Source: Actinernus sp. WN-2022 (taxonomy: Eukaryota; Cnidaria; Anthozoa; Actiniaria; Actinernidae). Taken from it: DNA of 64,000 bases. The notes under the pieces are model-generated. The model was not told the origin of the DNA, searched no databases, and saw only the letters and a program-made list of their open reading frames with translations. Of this stretch, positions 1-13,373 are shown piece by piece. A program made the position numbers and the translations under genes. The stretch covers positions 36,661,867-36,725,866 of the forward strand of contig JAOWCC010001634.1 in NCBI GenBank assembly GCA_030867875.1, in the 5' to 3' direction. Position 1 is the stretch's first letter. The number at the start of each line of letters is the position of its first letter.

Positions 1-57
1 TGTGGTGATTAGCAATGGATACAATATTGTGGCCCAGGAACCTGTGTGAACATACTG

Positions 58-235
58 TGATAATGTACCGATCAATTCGAAACATCACCATCCCCCCCCC
101 CCCCCCCCCGGGCAACCCCCGGGCATTTGAATTTTTGGAGTTTGGTTTGTTCAAATTCCCGTCCCCCGGGCCAAAAATGTTGTTCAAATTCCCCACCCCA
201 TCGTCGTATTAGGCGATCAAATGCCCCTACCCCCG
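58..235. repeat. Poly-C containing dispersed repeat, copy 1
   Basis: A run of about 18 C bases is followed by a CCCGGGCAACCCCCGGGCATTTGA-like block and GC-rich blocks alternating with AAATTCCC. The same segment appears in reverse orientation at about 2563-2735, including the flank around gataatgtaccgatcaattcg. The pair therefore looks like two copies of one dispersed element, or the arms of a larger foldback of about 2.7 kb. Short open frames here are low-complexity artefacts. Confidence 0.6.
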
Positions 236-240
236 GGACA

Positions 241-2480
241 TAGTGGTTTACACCCCATTTTTTTTAATAGACAGTTAAGCACAGCCTTTATTTTTCGATG
301 CGACTTGTTCCTTGTTGAAACAAAGTTCTAAAAAGGATAGAGACAAACTGCTGGTTCAATATAGGTTTTATTTTACTTACATGAAGCCAATACGTACTCA
401 ACAAACCTTTGATTACAAAACCTTTTTGTTAAATAGCAACAACATTGCAATCATATCCCCGCCAAAAAACACTAGGTTCCTGTTAAAAAAACATTAAAAT
501 TGCATACCGTTATCAATGAATATCTGAGACATGTTTTGAGCAGTTCGCAATCCATACAGGGATAAGTTGATCGCTACGATCACTGGAGAGTGGTTTACAT
601 TTAAATGCATGATCGCTACATTCGCCGAGATATACCTATATACTAATTCAGAGCTCTGAAAATGTAAAACTCCACGCTATTTAAACGAATCAGTTCTATG
701 CTCAAAACTGTTAGAGCACGCACTGTAGCTATACAATGTTAAATCAGCGGTAGATTGTCTCCAGGCGTTAATCCCTGGCCAATCCAAAGAAAGCGAGGTG
801 CTAAAGAGGTTTGCCACGGCCTTAGGGCCGGTTAACCCCACTACTGAAGTCGCGGGGGTCGGTGGTTGGGGTTCAATCCCGGGGTTCAATTGACTGATAC
901 GTAAATCGAACGTTGCAGAACTTTATACAATTTGTACTTTAGTAGTATCTCGAAATCTTTTTCAAAGTGCTTTGGGCGTTAGTTTATAAGTACGGTACAA
1001 CATGTTTTTTTAACCCGTTTCCTAGCATGGCTTGCCCACTTGCGGTACACGCATGTAAACAGGGCACCCAACGAAGTTTTCGGTTAAAAAGCTGTTCGGG
1101 AGAGTAAGGTAGCCTTGAAAATTATAGAAGAAAAGGAAGACTAAAATATCAATAGAGTCAGAACAATACATTTTCATCCCCTAAGAATTTCCTAAAGGAA
1201 AAAAGAATCCCTAAACAATTCGTACCTCCACAAAACTTTGCAACATGAAGTTACTTGGGCTAGAAAATTCTTGTTTCTGTTCTAGACTAATAACAAATTC
1301 GTAGGCCGGGAATATTTTGCCATAGTATTTTTCCACCTAGAAAATCCGAACAGCTAATAGCTTTCTAGAATACGTCAAAAGACATAGTAGGCGCCTTAAA
1401 ATAGCTAGATAAGCTGCAGACAACTGGTTTCAAACGAATTTCAAAAAGTACTTGTTGGGTGCCCTTGATGTACGAACTTACTGACTACTTAGCTACATGT
1501 ATAATGCAGTAGAATCTGGGGGAGTTCGCGAGAAGTTCTCCGCGGAGTAACAAATAAAGGAGGTAAGAGAACGAATCCTCATGTCCCATGATAATTATTT
1601 AAAATCTATTTTTAGTTTTCGACAACACGTGATGTAAGTTTTTATCTCGTTCTGGGTTGGTTCACCTCGTCAGTTACCCATTGTTTGTATCCCCTGGGTC
1701 CTCATAGCCAGCATCGTTAAAAAACACTCCATCAGGCACAACAGCGTTACTTGATGACAACCAGGTATCTTACTAAAATAACCAGGCTGTGCCCTGTTAA
1801 TCTAAAATATAAAAATATAAAAACACGTTCCTGGAGCAAACTGCTCTTCAATATTGCGTTTAATAAACTTTAAAATGTCCAAAGGAGGCGTTTCATTGTC
1901 TACACTACGTTGTTTCGGTTAATACGACGATACGTTGTCAGTACGTTATTACTTTTTCACAGTTCCAAAGGTCATTCGAAAATAGCAGTACTGACGGGAG
2001 AATGAATGAACCGACTAAAATGTCTTCGTGAACAATTTCAGATGGAGTTGATTTCAATGCTTTATATGTTCTTGAAGACTAGATGTTTTCCCATCGTTGC
2101 ATGCATGTACTTTTTTAACAAGCGACGAAATTCGAAGTAGTACGCGTATATAAAAAGGGGTAGAAAAACTTATAGTTCTTGTGAGACTCGTGACTGAGAA
2201 TAAAATATATTAAAATTCAAATGGACTACAACACAGTATTAAATAAAGCAACGTTCGAGCTGTGGTTGTCACGGGAGGGGCAACCTCTATAAAACATCAG
2301 CTTCCATAATAACCTAAAAGCGCCGGCCCTTGACCTTGTATCCCAGGTATTTGTTACATGTCGAGCCTTTTATAAATATTCAAAAGCAATTTACATTTAC
2401 ATTTTAATACCTTCAAACACAGCACACAGCTTTTGGAGTCCCTTATTCTTCAGCCACTCACTCACAAAAGCGGAGTTTTG
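241..2480. other. Gene-free AT-rich stretch
   Basis: No coding exon could be supported on either strand. Around 815-885 there is a GC-rich patch with ggttcaatccc, which resembles an RNA polymerase III B box, so a tRNA-derived SINE relic is possible but weak. The rest shows no convincing repeat structure. Confidence 0.4.
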
Positions 2481-2562
2481 TCCTTTAAATGTATCTAATA
2501 TAAAAGTGTCCTCCATGATTCGATCGAGGACGAGAACGGAACATGAATTCGAAATCGAGACA

Positions 2563-2735
2563 ACTTGTTCAAATCCCCCCCCCCCCCCCACCCCTCCCAT
2601 TCGGTGTCAAATTCCCCACCCCAAGGACAGCTACCGATGTCAAATTCCCTACTCTCCGGGCACAAAAATGAGTCAAATGCCCGGGGGTTGCCCGGGGGGG
2701 GGGGGGGGATGGTGATGTTTCGAATTGATCGGTAC
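2563..2735. repeat. Poly-C containing dispersed repeat, copy 2 (inverted)
   Basis: This is the reverse complement of the copy at 58-235: C-run, AAATTCCC blocks, CCCGGGGGTTGCCCGGGG, then a G-run and gatggtgatgtttcgaattgatcggtacat. The two copies face each other across about 2.3 kb. Confidence 0.6.
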
Positions 2736-2799
2736 ATAACTATACAATCTAATATTGAATGTTAGTAAAGAAACTGTGAAAGAATGGAACTCACTGCCA

Positions 2800-5700
2800 G
2801 AATATGTAGCACTGTTGGTGCGGGTATTCGCACCCGGACATTAAACAGGACGGGTGAGGGAATATGGATGAGAGAGGGGGGTAGAGATGGTAAAATTGTC
2901 ACCGTTTTTGTGTTAGTGTGGGTAAACGGCCCCGGACATCAAACAGGAAGGGTGAGGGAATAGAGTTGAGAGAAGAGGGTAGAGAGGGTGAAATTGTCAC
3001 AGTTGTTGTTTTTGTGTTGGTGCGGGTATATGTACCCGGATATCAAACAGGAAGGGGGTAGAGAGGGTAAAATTGTCACATGCAGTTGTTGTTTTGTTTT
3101 TGTGTTAGTGCGGGTATTCGCACCCAGACATCAAACAGGGAGGGTGAGGGAATAGCGATGGGAGAAAGGGGGTAAAAATTATCACAGTTGTACATGTAGT
3201 TTTGTTTTTGTCAGTGTGGGTATTCGCACAGGAAGGGTGGGGGTGAAGAAATAGGGATGAGAGAAGGGGGTAGAGAGGGTAAAATTGTGACAGTTGTTGT
3301 TTTTGTGTTCAAGTGCCGGTATGGTTTGGGTGTCAAGGGGGTAGGTGAAGGGATGGGGGGTGTGTGAAAATATCACAAATAGGATTTGGTGGGATCTGGT
3401 AAATGGTTATAGGGATATTTGTGGGCATTAGTAATAACACATCAGACTGGGGTTTTTGTGTTGGAGCGGGTATTCGCACCCAGACATCAAATAGGGAGGG
3501 TGAGGGAGTAGCGATGAGAGAGGGGGTAAAAATTATCACAGTTGTACATGTAGTTTTGTTTTTGTGTCAGTTTGGGTATTCGCACAGGAAGGGTGGGGGT
3601 GAAGGAGTAGGGATGAGAGAAGGGGGTAGAGGGTAACATTGTGACAGTTGTTTTTGTGTTGAAGTGCCGGTATTGTTTTGTTTTTGTGTTAGTGCGGGTT
3701 TTTGTGTTGGAGCGGGTATTCGCACCCAAACATCAAATAGGGAGGGTGAGGGAGTAGCGATGAGAGAGGGGGTAAAAATTATCACAGTTGTACATGTAGT
3801 TTTGTTTTAATGTCAGTTTGGGTATTCGCACAGGAAGGGTGGGGGTGAAGGAGTAGGGATGAGAGAAGGGGTAGAGGGTAACATTGTGACAGTTGTTTTT
3901 GTGTTGAAGTGCCGGTATTGTTTTGTTTTTGTGTTAGTGCGGGTTTTTGTGTTGGAGCGGGTATTCGCACCCAAACATCAAATAGGGAGGGTGAGGGAGT
4001 AGCGATGAGAGAGGGGGTAAAAATTATCACAGTTGTACATGTAGTTTTGTTTTTGTGTCAGTTTGGGTATTCGCACAGGAAGGGTGGGGGTGAAGAAGTA
4101 GGGATGAGAGAAGGGGGTAGAGGGTAACATTGTGACAGTTGTTTTTGTGTTGAAGTGCCGGTATTGTTTTGTTTTTGTGTTAGTGCGGGTTTTTGTGTTG
4201 GAGCGGGTATTTGCACCCAGACATCAAATAGGGAGGGTGAGGGAGTAGCGATGAGAGAGGGGGTAAAAATTATCACAGTTGTACATGTAGTTTTGTTTTT
4301 GTGTCAGTTTGGTTATTCGCACAGGAAGGGTGGGGGTGAAGGAGTAGGGATGAGAGAAGAGGGTAACATTGTGACAGTTGTTTTTGTGTTGAAGTGCCGG
4401 TATTGTTTTGTTTTTGTGTTAGTGCGGGTTTTTGTGTTGGAGCGGGTATTCGCACCCAGACATCAGATAGGGAGAGTGAGGGAGTAGCGATGAGAGAGGG
4501 GTAAAAATTATCACAGTTGTACATGTAGTTTTGTTTTTGTGTCAGTTTGGGTATTCGCACAGGAAGGGTGGGGGTGAAGGAGTAGGGATGAGAGAAGAGG
4601 GTAACATTGTGACAGTTGTTTTTGTGTTGAAGTGCCGGTATTGTTTTGTTTTTGTGTTAGTGCGGGTTTTTGTGTTGGAGCGGGTATTCGCACCCAGACA
4701 TCAGATAGGGAGGGTGAGGGAGTAGCGATGAGAGAGGGGGTAAAAATTATCACAGTTGTACATGTAGTTTTGTTTTTGTGTCAGTTTGGGTATTCGCACA
4801 GGAAGGGTGGGGGTGAAGGAGTAGGGATGAGAGAAGGGGGTAGAGGGTAACATTGTGACAGTTGTTTTTGTGTTGAAGTGCCGGTATTGTTTTGTTTTTG
4901 TGTTAGTGCGGGTTTTTGTGTTGGAGCGGGTTTTCGCACCCAGACATCAGATAGGGAGGGTGAGGGAGTAGCGATGAGAGAGGGGGTAAAAATTATCACA
5001 GTTGTACATGTAGTTTTGTTTTTGTGTCAGTTTGGGTATTCACACAGGAAGGGTGGGGCTGAAGGAGTAGGGATGAGAGAAGGGGGTAGAGGGTAACATT
5101 GTGACAGTTGTTTTTGTGTTGAAGTGCTGGTATTGTTTTGTTTTTGTGTTAGTGCGGGTTTTTGTGTTGGAGCGGGTATTCGCACCCAGACATCAAATAG
5201 GGAGGGTGAGGGAGTAGCGATGAGAGAGGGGGTGAAAATTATCACAGTTTTTGTGTTCGAGCGGGTATTCGCACCCAGACATCAAATAGGGAGGGTGAGG
5301 GAGTAGGGATGAGAGAGGGGGTAAAAAATATCACAGTTGTACATGTAGTTTTGTTTTTGTCAGTGTGGGTATTCGCACAGGAAGGGTGGGGGTGAAGAAA
5401 TAGGGATGAGAGAAGGGGGTAGAGAGGGTAAAATTGTGACAGTTGTTGTTTTTGTGTTCAAGTGCCGGTATGGTTTGGGTGTCAAGGGGGTAGGTGAAGG
5501 GATGGGGGGGGGTGTGAAAATATCACAAATAGGATTTGGTAGGATCTGGTAAATGGTTATAGGGATATTTGTGGGCATTAGTAATAAAACATCAGACTGG
5601 GGTTTTTGTGTTGGAGCGGGTATTCGCACCCAGACATCAAATAGGGAGGGTGAGGGAGTAGCGATGAGAGAGGGGGTAAAAATTATCACAGTTGTACATG

Positions 5701-7720
5701 TAGTTTTGTTTTTGTGTCAGTTTGGGTATTCGCACAGGAAGGGTGGGGGTGAAGGAGTAGGGATGAGAGAAGGGGGTAGAGGGTAACATTGTGACAGTTG
5801 TTTTTTTGTTGAAGTGCCGGTATTGTTTTGTTTTTGTGTTAGTGCGGGTTTTTGTGTTGGAGCGGGTATTCGCACCCAGACATCAGATAGGGAGGGTGAG
5901 GGAGTAGCGATGAGAGAGGGGGTAAAAATTATCACAGTTGTACATGTAGTTTTGTTTTTGTGTCAGTTTGGGTATTCACACAGGAAGGGTGGGGCTGAAG
6001 GAGTAGGGATGAGAGAAGGGGGTAGAGGGTAACATTGTGACAGTTGTTTTTGTGTTGAAGTGCTGGTATTGTTTTGTTTTTGTGTTAGTGCGGGTTTTGT
6101 GTTGGAGCGGGTATTCGCACCCAGACATCAAATAGGGAGGGTGAGGGAGTAGCGATGAGAGAGGGGGTGAAAATTATCACAGTTTTTGTGTTCGAGCGGG
6201 TATTCGCACCCAGACATCAAATAGGGAGGGTGAGGGAGTAGGATGAGAGAGGGGGTAAAAATTATCACAGTTGTACATGTAGTTTTGTTTTAGTGTCAGT
6301 GTGGGTATTCGCACAGGAAGGGTGGGGGTGAAGGAATAGGGATGAGAGAGAAGGGGTAGAGAGGGCAAAATTGTGTCAGTTGTTGTTTTTGTGTTTAAGT
6401 GTCGGTATAGTTTGGGTGTCAAGGGGGTGGGTGAAGGGATGGGGGGTGTGTGAAAATATCACAAATAGGATTTGGTAGGATCTGGTAAATGGTTGTAGTG
6501 ATATTTGTGGGTATTAGTAATAGAAAAACAGACTAGGATCTGATGTGTGTATCTGTGTATACATACATGTACGGATGCAAACATGTACAGTCACACTGAC
6601 ATGTGATTTATGTTAAGCCAGCAAAAATAAACGTAAATACAAATATACAAACACACATAGAGAAAAAGTGTATACCTGAACGTGGAGATATATACATACA
6701 TACATGTACATGTAAAAGTATGGATGTGTATCAACATAGATGGTGCTCGGATTGGGGTTTGATGTCTAGGGATCTAGGAGATCTTGGATAGCTTTCCCCG
6801 TATTGTGATTAAGTTTTTGTGTTCGAGCGGGTATTCGCACCCAGACATCAAATAGGGAGGGTGAGGGAGTAGGGATGAGAGAGGGGGTAAAAATTATCAC
6901 AGTTGTACATGTAGTTTTGTTTTTGTGTCAGTGTGGGTATTCGCACAGGAAGGGTGGGGGTGAAGGAATAGGGATGAGAGAGAAGGGGTAGAGAGGGTAA
7001 AATTGTGTCAGTTGTTGTTTTTGTGTTTAAGTGTCGGTATAGTTTGGGTGTCAAGGGGGTGGGTGAAGGGATGGGGGTGTGTGAAAATATCACAAATAGG
7101 ATTCGGTAGGATCTGGTAAATGGTTGTAGGGATATTTGTGGGTATTAGTAATAAAAAAACAGACTAGGGTCTGATGCGTGTATCTGTGTATACATACGGA
7201 TGCAAACATGTACAGTCACACTGACATGTGAATTATGTTAAGCCAGCAAAATTAAACGTAAATACAAATATATAAACACACATAGAGAAAAGTGTATACC
7301 TGAACGTGAAGATATATACGTACATACATGTACATGTAAAAGTATGGATGTGTATCAACATAGATGGTGCTCGGATTGGGGTTTGATGTCTAGGGATCTA
7401 GGAGATCTTGGATAGCTTTCCCCGTATTGTGATTAAGTTTTTGTGTTCGAGCGGGTATTCGCACCCAGACATCAAATAGGGAGGGTGAGGGAGTAGAGAT
7501 GAGAGAGGGGGTAAAAATTATCACAGTTGTACATGTAGTTTTGTTTTTGTGTTAGTTTGGGTATTCGCACAGGAAGGGTGGGGGTGAAGGAAGAGGGATG
7601 AGAGAAGGGGGTAGAGAGGGTAAAATTGTGACAGTTGTTGTTTTTGTGTTCAAGTGCCGGTATTGATATCCAGACGTCAAGCAGGAAGGGTGAGGGAATG
7701 GGGATAGGAGAGGAGGGTGG
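2800..7720. repeat. Large minisatellite, 246-bp core unit with higher-order duplication
   Basis: The block is built from variants of a G-rich unit with the landmarks gagcgggtattcgcacccagacatc, gggagggtgagggagtag, aaaattatcacagttgtacatg and gaagtgccggtattg. Between about 3440 and 6170 the composite unit repeats every 246 bp with few changes; successive copies start near 4632, 4878 and 5124. At the right end a larger segment of about 625 bp is itself duplicated (about 6180-6810 and 6812-7436), each copy carrying the same unrelated insert with cacactgacatgtga. Open frames of 60-110 codons on both strands are by-products of the repeat. Confidence 0.9.
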
Positions 7721-8905
7721 AGGGTAATATTGTTGAAGAAACCATAGGTGGAAAACTATGTGGAGAATTGAGGCATGGTAAAACTGAATTGTGGCACGTA
7801 AAACTGAAGGCGGCCACTATCTTTCGAACTTTAGTTTTCGTTGACGCTAGTGACCTTTTCCAAAATCTATAATTACTGTAGACATTTACTACGATCATGC
7901 ATATACATGTAATAACGAGATCGATCAAAAGTGCGTATTCACTTTTCGTACTGAACGGTGATTTCTTGGTGGGTTATTTTCCCGGGGGGAGGGGGGGGGG
8001 TGTTCTTCAAGGTAAAAAGGGCAGGGGTGACAGTCGGAAAACCTCGAAATATACCCTAAAAAATACCAAACCGCGAAAAATTGCCCACCCTGAACTGTAC
8101 CTCATGGTCTAAAAATCACCCTGAAAATTGGATTTTGCTTGGCCAACCCCTAAAAAATACGACGAACACCCCTACCAGTCGAATATAGGAAGAAACCCCC
8201 TGCGTTATTTTCCTATGATTTGAGCCGTCATAGCCTGCATGGTCATGTCAGCCGTTATCAATGCTATTTTGTTAAAGAACTAGATGTAATCATAGATTAG
8301 TGAAGTGCGTTCGTATTAACGTTTGTTAGAAGAAGTGGGTTTTGCTAAACTCGTGAAATAGATATTGGACTAATAGACGGCACTATTACACCCTAAAGCT
8401 ATAATAATTTGTGTCCATTTCCCCCCGACTATAAGATGCAATGTTCTATACCCCTTACAGCTTGTCATGATGTTTGTGCTCTACCTTTGCTGTGACCCAT
8501 TTTACAACTACATTAGTGGCACACAGTGTTTCTATCAATATTTTCAAGTTCAGTATGCATGTACAAGTTCAGTTCTTATAAACCCTTGTAAAATTGTAAG
8601 AACTCTGTTTCCATGAAACTGGGACAAAACATTTTTGTCCAGTCACATATTTTGTATAAACTGTCACTAATTTTGTACTGTCTAGTAATGTTAAAATTGA
8701 ACTTTGCTAGAGAAGAACCAATTGTCCCAATTTGGAAGGAAGGCAGATAATGCAACCAAGGCTGTTGCCCTGGCCATCACACATACATGGAGGATAAAAT
8801 GTGTGCCCACATGTTAGTCGGTGTATTTCTTGTTGGCCAAGTCACAATCAAGCAGTGGGTTTGGTTCATAAGAAGGCCATCTGTACCCAAGGGGAAGAGA
8901 CTTAA
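7721..8905. other. Gene-free stretch
   Basis: No exon can be supported. The part from about 7965 to 8215 has two ttattttcc blocks and a G-run (7985-8000) and looks like another dispersed repeat. The remainder is AT-rich with no clear structure. Confidence 0.35.
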
Positions 8906-9122
8906 GGTGCGTTCGATTGACCGTATTCCGGAATAGGAATAGATGGAAGTCTCTCGAAATCACTAGTTCGGGCATATTTTGCACTGTAAGCTACAAATGC
9001 GTGCTGATATATGATATTCAGGATACATTTAGTATTCCAATGGCTAAAAATTCCAAGTATAAGCGATTTGTAGTGATCATTCTATGTATTCTTATTCCGG
9101 AATACGGTCAGTCGAACGCACC
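8906..9122. mobile_element. MITE with long TIRs (GGTGCGTTCGA...)
   Basis: The ends are inverted repeats of about 30 bp: GGTGCGTTCGATTGACCGT with TTCCGGAATA on the left, and TATTCCGGAATACGGTCAGT with CGAACGCACC on the right, around a 217-bp element. It has no coding capacity. No convincing target duplication was seen, so the superfamily is left open. Confidence 0.75.
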
Positions 9123-12093
9123 ATTCCTTCGCTGGCTAGCTCGAAAACTACCTTAGTTACAAATTCCTTCTTAAGACTTGCCAAAGGTGCTTTGCCATAT
9201 GGTCTCCCAGTTTACAGGGACTTGCTCAAACATACAAAGGATTCTTCAGAGGACAAACCTACAATGATTATCATAACTATTATTTTAATACTCCACAACA
9301 TGTTTCTGATTCCTTTCTGAAGTCTCAAACTGACAATAAAATTAATTTGAATTATTTATGTACTTTGCTGGATTGTCGTTTTCCGCTAGCTGTCAGGTTA
9401 AAAGTAGCTACATGTACGGTAACTGTTTTGCCCAAATTTTCATTCATGTATGGCATTTAATTGAATCTATTCTTGTAACCACCTGTAAAACACTGACTTT
9501 CTAACATATCCTGGCTTGTACATTTACTTTTTGCTTTAATTTCCTTTCTCTATACTTTTTTGTTTTAATACTCTGTAGCTCATATGGTACAGTGTTGGTG
9601 AATGGTGGATGACAAAGTCTTTCTAGCCTGCAAAACAGGCCCTCAGTGTTATTTCAATGCAAAGGAAGTGATAAAATAATTTGGCCGCACGAAAATGGAA
9701 AAAGGAGATAGACTGGCACGAGAGAGGGGAACAACTTGCTCCGCTCGCATCATGTGCAACGAACTCGCTTCGCTCGCAAGACCTACTTTCTGGGGTCTCT
9801 TCTCAAAGCGCCTGATCTGCAGGCTAAAGTATTTCATGTTTTGGTGGTTTACTAGATTTTGTCTCTTAGGACACTTTTCCACAGCTTGACTTAAATATTC
9901 CAGGCTTTTCTTCAAAGAGGGCTCTGTGAAAATTTGAATTTATTTAGTATTATTAGTCATTTTTCCAAAGAGATCCTTGAAAACATTGGATGAGCTTCCT
10001 AAGGCATTGCTCGAGTTGAAATGTAGGAATTTATTGTGGCGCGCAGTGTAAACTTAAAATTACTATTTTGTGTAGGTTTTGGGATACAAACTATTAAAAA
10101 TAGGTTGTTCCCATGCACAAATAATACTGTATACTTATTTGTCTCTGATGGCATAACGGTATTCATTGTTTCTGTTGTTGTTCAATATCTCCCAAGTGGG
10201 TGCTTCATTGGCCCAAACTGTCCTTCTGTAATTTTCCAATAAGCTGGATTTTCTACCTGAAATTATTTTGTTAGCCAAAATTGGATTATTTCCATCCATG
10301 TGAAGGAGTGTAGTCTGACAATTAATATGTTCAACAAATGCACCCAGTTACTTAGGGTTGTTCAATAATTATAGTTAAGGGGGTCTGGAGTTTATTTTCT
10401 AAATAAGAACAATAACAGCCCCCCCCCCCCCCCCCCAAATGAATTCTTAAAAATGTACCCCCGACTTTCAACTGATTTTGAAAATTGTACCCCCCCCTAC
10501 TCTGAACTCCAGTCTTCCTTAGCTATAATTAATGAACAGTCCCTTAGAAATAGTAAAATGATTTAATAGCTAGTATAGAATTGTCAAAATTAATTGTAAA
10601 GCAAAAGCTTTATTACTTGAAGTACAATAAATTTAACTTATTTATGCTTATGCCTATCCTTTCACAGATTAATAATAATAATAATAAGTCTTTATTAACA
10701 AATATACCACATCAAATGTGCAATATTACAAAAATATGTAAAAGAAAAAAAGATTGAAAAGACATCTATTAATAAAAGCGGACTTGAATCTCCTTTTTTT
10801 TTTTATTATTATTGGTTGCACTCTACCATAGGTGTATGTGTGTACTTTGACATACAGTAATGTTTTTTAATAAAACCAGTTCAGGGGCATAGCATGCGTA
10901 TACGCACTGGCATACACTTTGAGACAAAAATTCCCTGTTTAGCCTTGTAATTTTTGTACGAGGGGCCCTCAGTTAAAACCAGTCACTACTGGTACACCTT
11001 GAAAATGCCTAGCTATTCCCCTGCACTTCAGTACTATTGTATCACAAGTTATGAAGCCCTTGTTATGGTAAATGAAAGGAGTTCATTGTTAATAAAATTA
11101 TCTGTGGCACTTGTTGCTGAACAGCGACTTCAGGGTTTATAGGGGTTTCCTCTGATGTATTGCCTTCTCACAAACATGTACAATATTATTGTTATAGTAC
11201 TTTGACGCACAGTTCAGGGACAGGTTTAATAAGCTTAACCTTATATTAGTTGGCCAAATTGCAGTTTTTCGGATGTTTACCTTCTGTCTTTTCGCATCAC
11301 CTTCATCTTCATTTACTGGTGAAGCCTCTTGGGTGCTTCTTTCTGGCATTTGTTGAACCAGCGAATTCCAGGGTTGTAGCTGGGGGAATGTGCTCCGGCT
11401 TTGTCCAATCTTGGTGTTTTTATTGGTACCTTTTGGCTTGAGCCACGCCCATTTTAGTACCTCTGGTCAAAACGAAAATTTCCGACGAGCATCCCCGCCC
11501 CTCAGTTATATATGAGAGTCTCTCCCCCGGGATGAAGACACCGGGAATTGCCCCTCTGGCTTTGGCCTTTCTTCTGTATGTTCCTCCTTGTAGTATTTGT
11601 TAATAAATTGAATTGAGATGAGCATCATTTTTCATTTTCCCGACGAAGTCTGTCAAAATGGCACTGACAGAGGAATAGTGTTGAAGCTAATCTCCATATC
11701 TACAGGTATCTGTAGTGCTTAAACTTCCATGGCAAGTAGGAGAATAATGCCGAGCGAGCACACAGCATGATCCGAAATGAAAAAAATCGTGACCGTAGCT
11801 CGCACTCGCTTTCACGACGAATGTGCCTTTTGCTTCGTCGGGTTTATATCGTGCTCCATTTTTCTTGTGCACGATTTATTTTACGTAACAGTCATTGAAC
11901 TAAGTCGTAATGAAGTTTAGCCAAGAAACAATACTTAGCTTCCAGTCTTGGGGTTTTCCTAGGCATGTACAAAATACGAAAGTTTTATTTTGAATTTGCC
12001 GGCGTTTCTAATTTATAGCGAATGACCGCTGACTAGCAAAATAAGTGATCGCATCGGCAAAAACGTATTTCCGCGGTGTCCTGCCAACCTCGA
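9123..12093. other. Mostly gene-free stretch with simple repeats
   Basis: There is a C-run at about 10423-10436 and a (taa)n run at about 10671-10686 followed by gtctttattaac, which looks like the 3' tail of a retroelement. Cgctcg-rich patches lie near 9735-9790 and 11750-11830. Apart from one possible short exon at 11282-11349, nothing coding is supported. Confidence 0.35.
11282..11349 (-). CDS. Possible short first coding exon, unknown gene
   Basis: On the minus strand an ATG opens a charged peptide starting MPERSTQEASPVNEDEGD that runs into RQK and then a GTAAAC splice-donor-like sequence. The composition and donor position are what one expects of a short first coding exon, and the upstream bases are not repetitive. 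No downstream exon could be recognised, so this may be chance. I do not recognise the protein. Confidence 0.2.
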
Positions 12094-12398
12094 AGGTAAA
12101 GTGATGACGTCACAAAACAGACATTTTTCGCTTTTAACCGCCGTGAAATAACTTTACACACCAAAAATGAGGCAAATTGGTCAAAAATGCGACTGAGATA
12201 TGAGCAGTTGAATACATATTTTTTTTAACCGAGCTGAAAATAGTGATTTGTTAAAGAAAATTATGTATTCAGCTGCTCATATCTCAGTCGCATTTTAACC
12301 AATTCACCTCATTTTTGGTGTGCAACATTCATCTGATATCGATGGACCAAAAGTTAAAATTCAGCAATTTGCAAATTCGTGACGTCAACTTTACCACT
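12094..12398. mobile_element. Foldback MITE with GACGTCA termini
   Basis: The left end reads aggtaaagtgatgacgtcac and the right end gtgacgtcaactttaccact, which are inverted copies. Inside, a second pair of arms (accaaaaatgaggcaaattgg, gcgactgagatatgagcag and their complements near 12265-12325) gives a long hairpin. No coding capacity. Confidence 0.7.
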
Positions 12399-12521
12399 CT
12401 GATTTTCCAGAATTCGGTTAGTTTCGAGTGATGGCTCCTGGTATTACGTATTCCGTTAGTGTTATATTTATTATTTTTAGCCATAAACTGAAATAAATAA
12501 CTAAATATATAGAGGATATGA

Positions 12522-12648
12522 CACGGTAGTTTGAAGATAATGAAGTTTATTTGAGAGTCGAAAAAAATTCACCGGACTGAGCGCAGCGAACGAGCGAAAT
12601 ACTTTGGACTCGAGAGGATAAACTTCAGTCATATCTTCAAACACCGTA
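12522..12648. mobile_element. Short foldback element
   Basis: Inverted arms acggtagtttgaagataatgaagttta and taaacttcagtcatatcttcaaacaccgt surround a GC-rich centre with gcgcagcgaacgagcg. It is too short to code. The type is unknown. Confidence 0.5.
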
Positions 12649-13139
12649 CAATGTTCTTTTTATTATATGAACAATTAAACTACTCTAAAAACTCTTATTT
12701 ATTCAATTTACTTACTGTATATTGTTTGTCAGTGCAAACGTCTTCGTGATCTTTAGCTTTTTAAGCACTTCTGGGGAGTTTCATCGGGTTTTCTTGTCTC
12801 TTTGTTTTTTTCCTCGGAATTAAATTGACGTCATCGATATTTTCACTAAAATACACTACTATACTCAATACAAGGATACAGTTTCGTATGAGTTCTGAGT
12901 GGTTTATAATAATTTCTCAGTAAAATACTATCGTCCATATAATCGTATTATTACTCGGGCCAGGCCTTTGGCCGGCACGAGTCTTAAATCGCAAATGTTT
13001 TTTTTTTTCCAACGTCGAACTTTTTCGGCATTAACCAATCAGATAGCACCTTCTTTGGAAGTTCTTTTCGCCACCGTACCAATCAGATTGCACTGTGCTG
13101 GTCACGTGAACAGTGGAGAACATTTCCAGGTTTTTCAAG

Positions 13140-13340
13140 ATGGCGGCGAGTGGGAGTTTGACTTAGCAAAACCTTTAATATCAGCTGTTTTTTTTGTGTA
13201 AACCAAAGGTTCCTTCAAGTGCAATACCAAGATTTTTGTCTTTTCTAAAGCTGAGAGGTGTTTCACGGGCTTTGGACGGGAATTTATCACATATTATGCG
13301 ACATGCTTTAAGATACACTCGTGACAGTCGGCTATAATAG
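13140..13340 (+). pseudogene. Frameshifted copy of the MAASG small ORF
   Basis: It begins caagATGGCGGCG and matches the intact 74-codon frame at 45489-45713. One T is missing after codon 5 (agtttgac here, agttttgac in the other copy), which shifts the frame and stops it almost at once. Upstream are two accaatcaga blocks and a CACGTG box, as in the other arm. It is best read as the decayed copy of a duplicated promoter plus first exon. Confidence 0.5.
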
Positions 13341-13373
13341 ACAGCAGCTTGTAAATGTAAGTAGCCGCTAATC

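Noticed and set aside
815..890. tRNA gene
   Set aside because: Only a B-box-like string is present; no acceptor stem or cloverleaf could be formed.
3182..7093. Many open frames of 60-110 codons on both strands in the minisatellite
   Set aside because: They repeat with the 246-bp unit, have low-complexity composition and occur in several frames at once; they follow from the repeat, not from coding.
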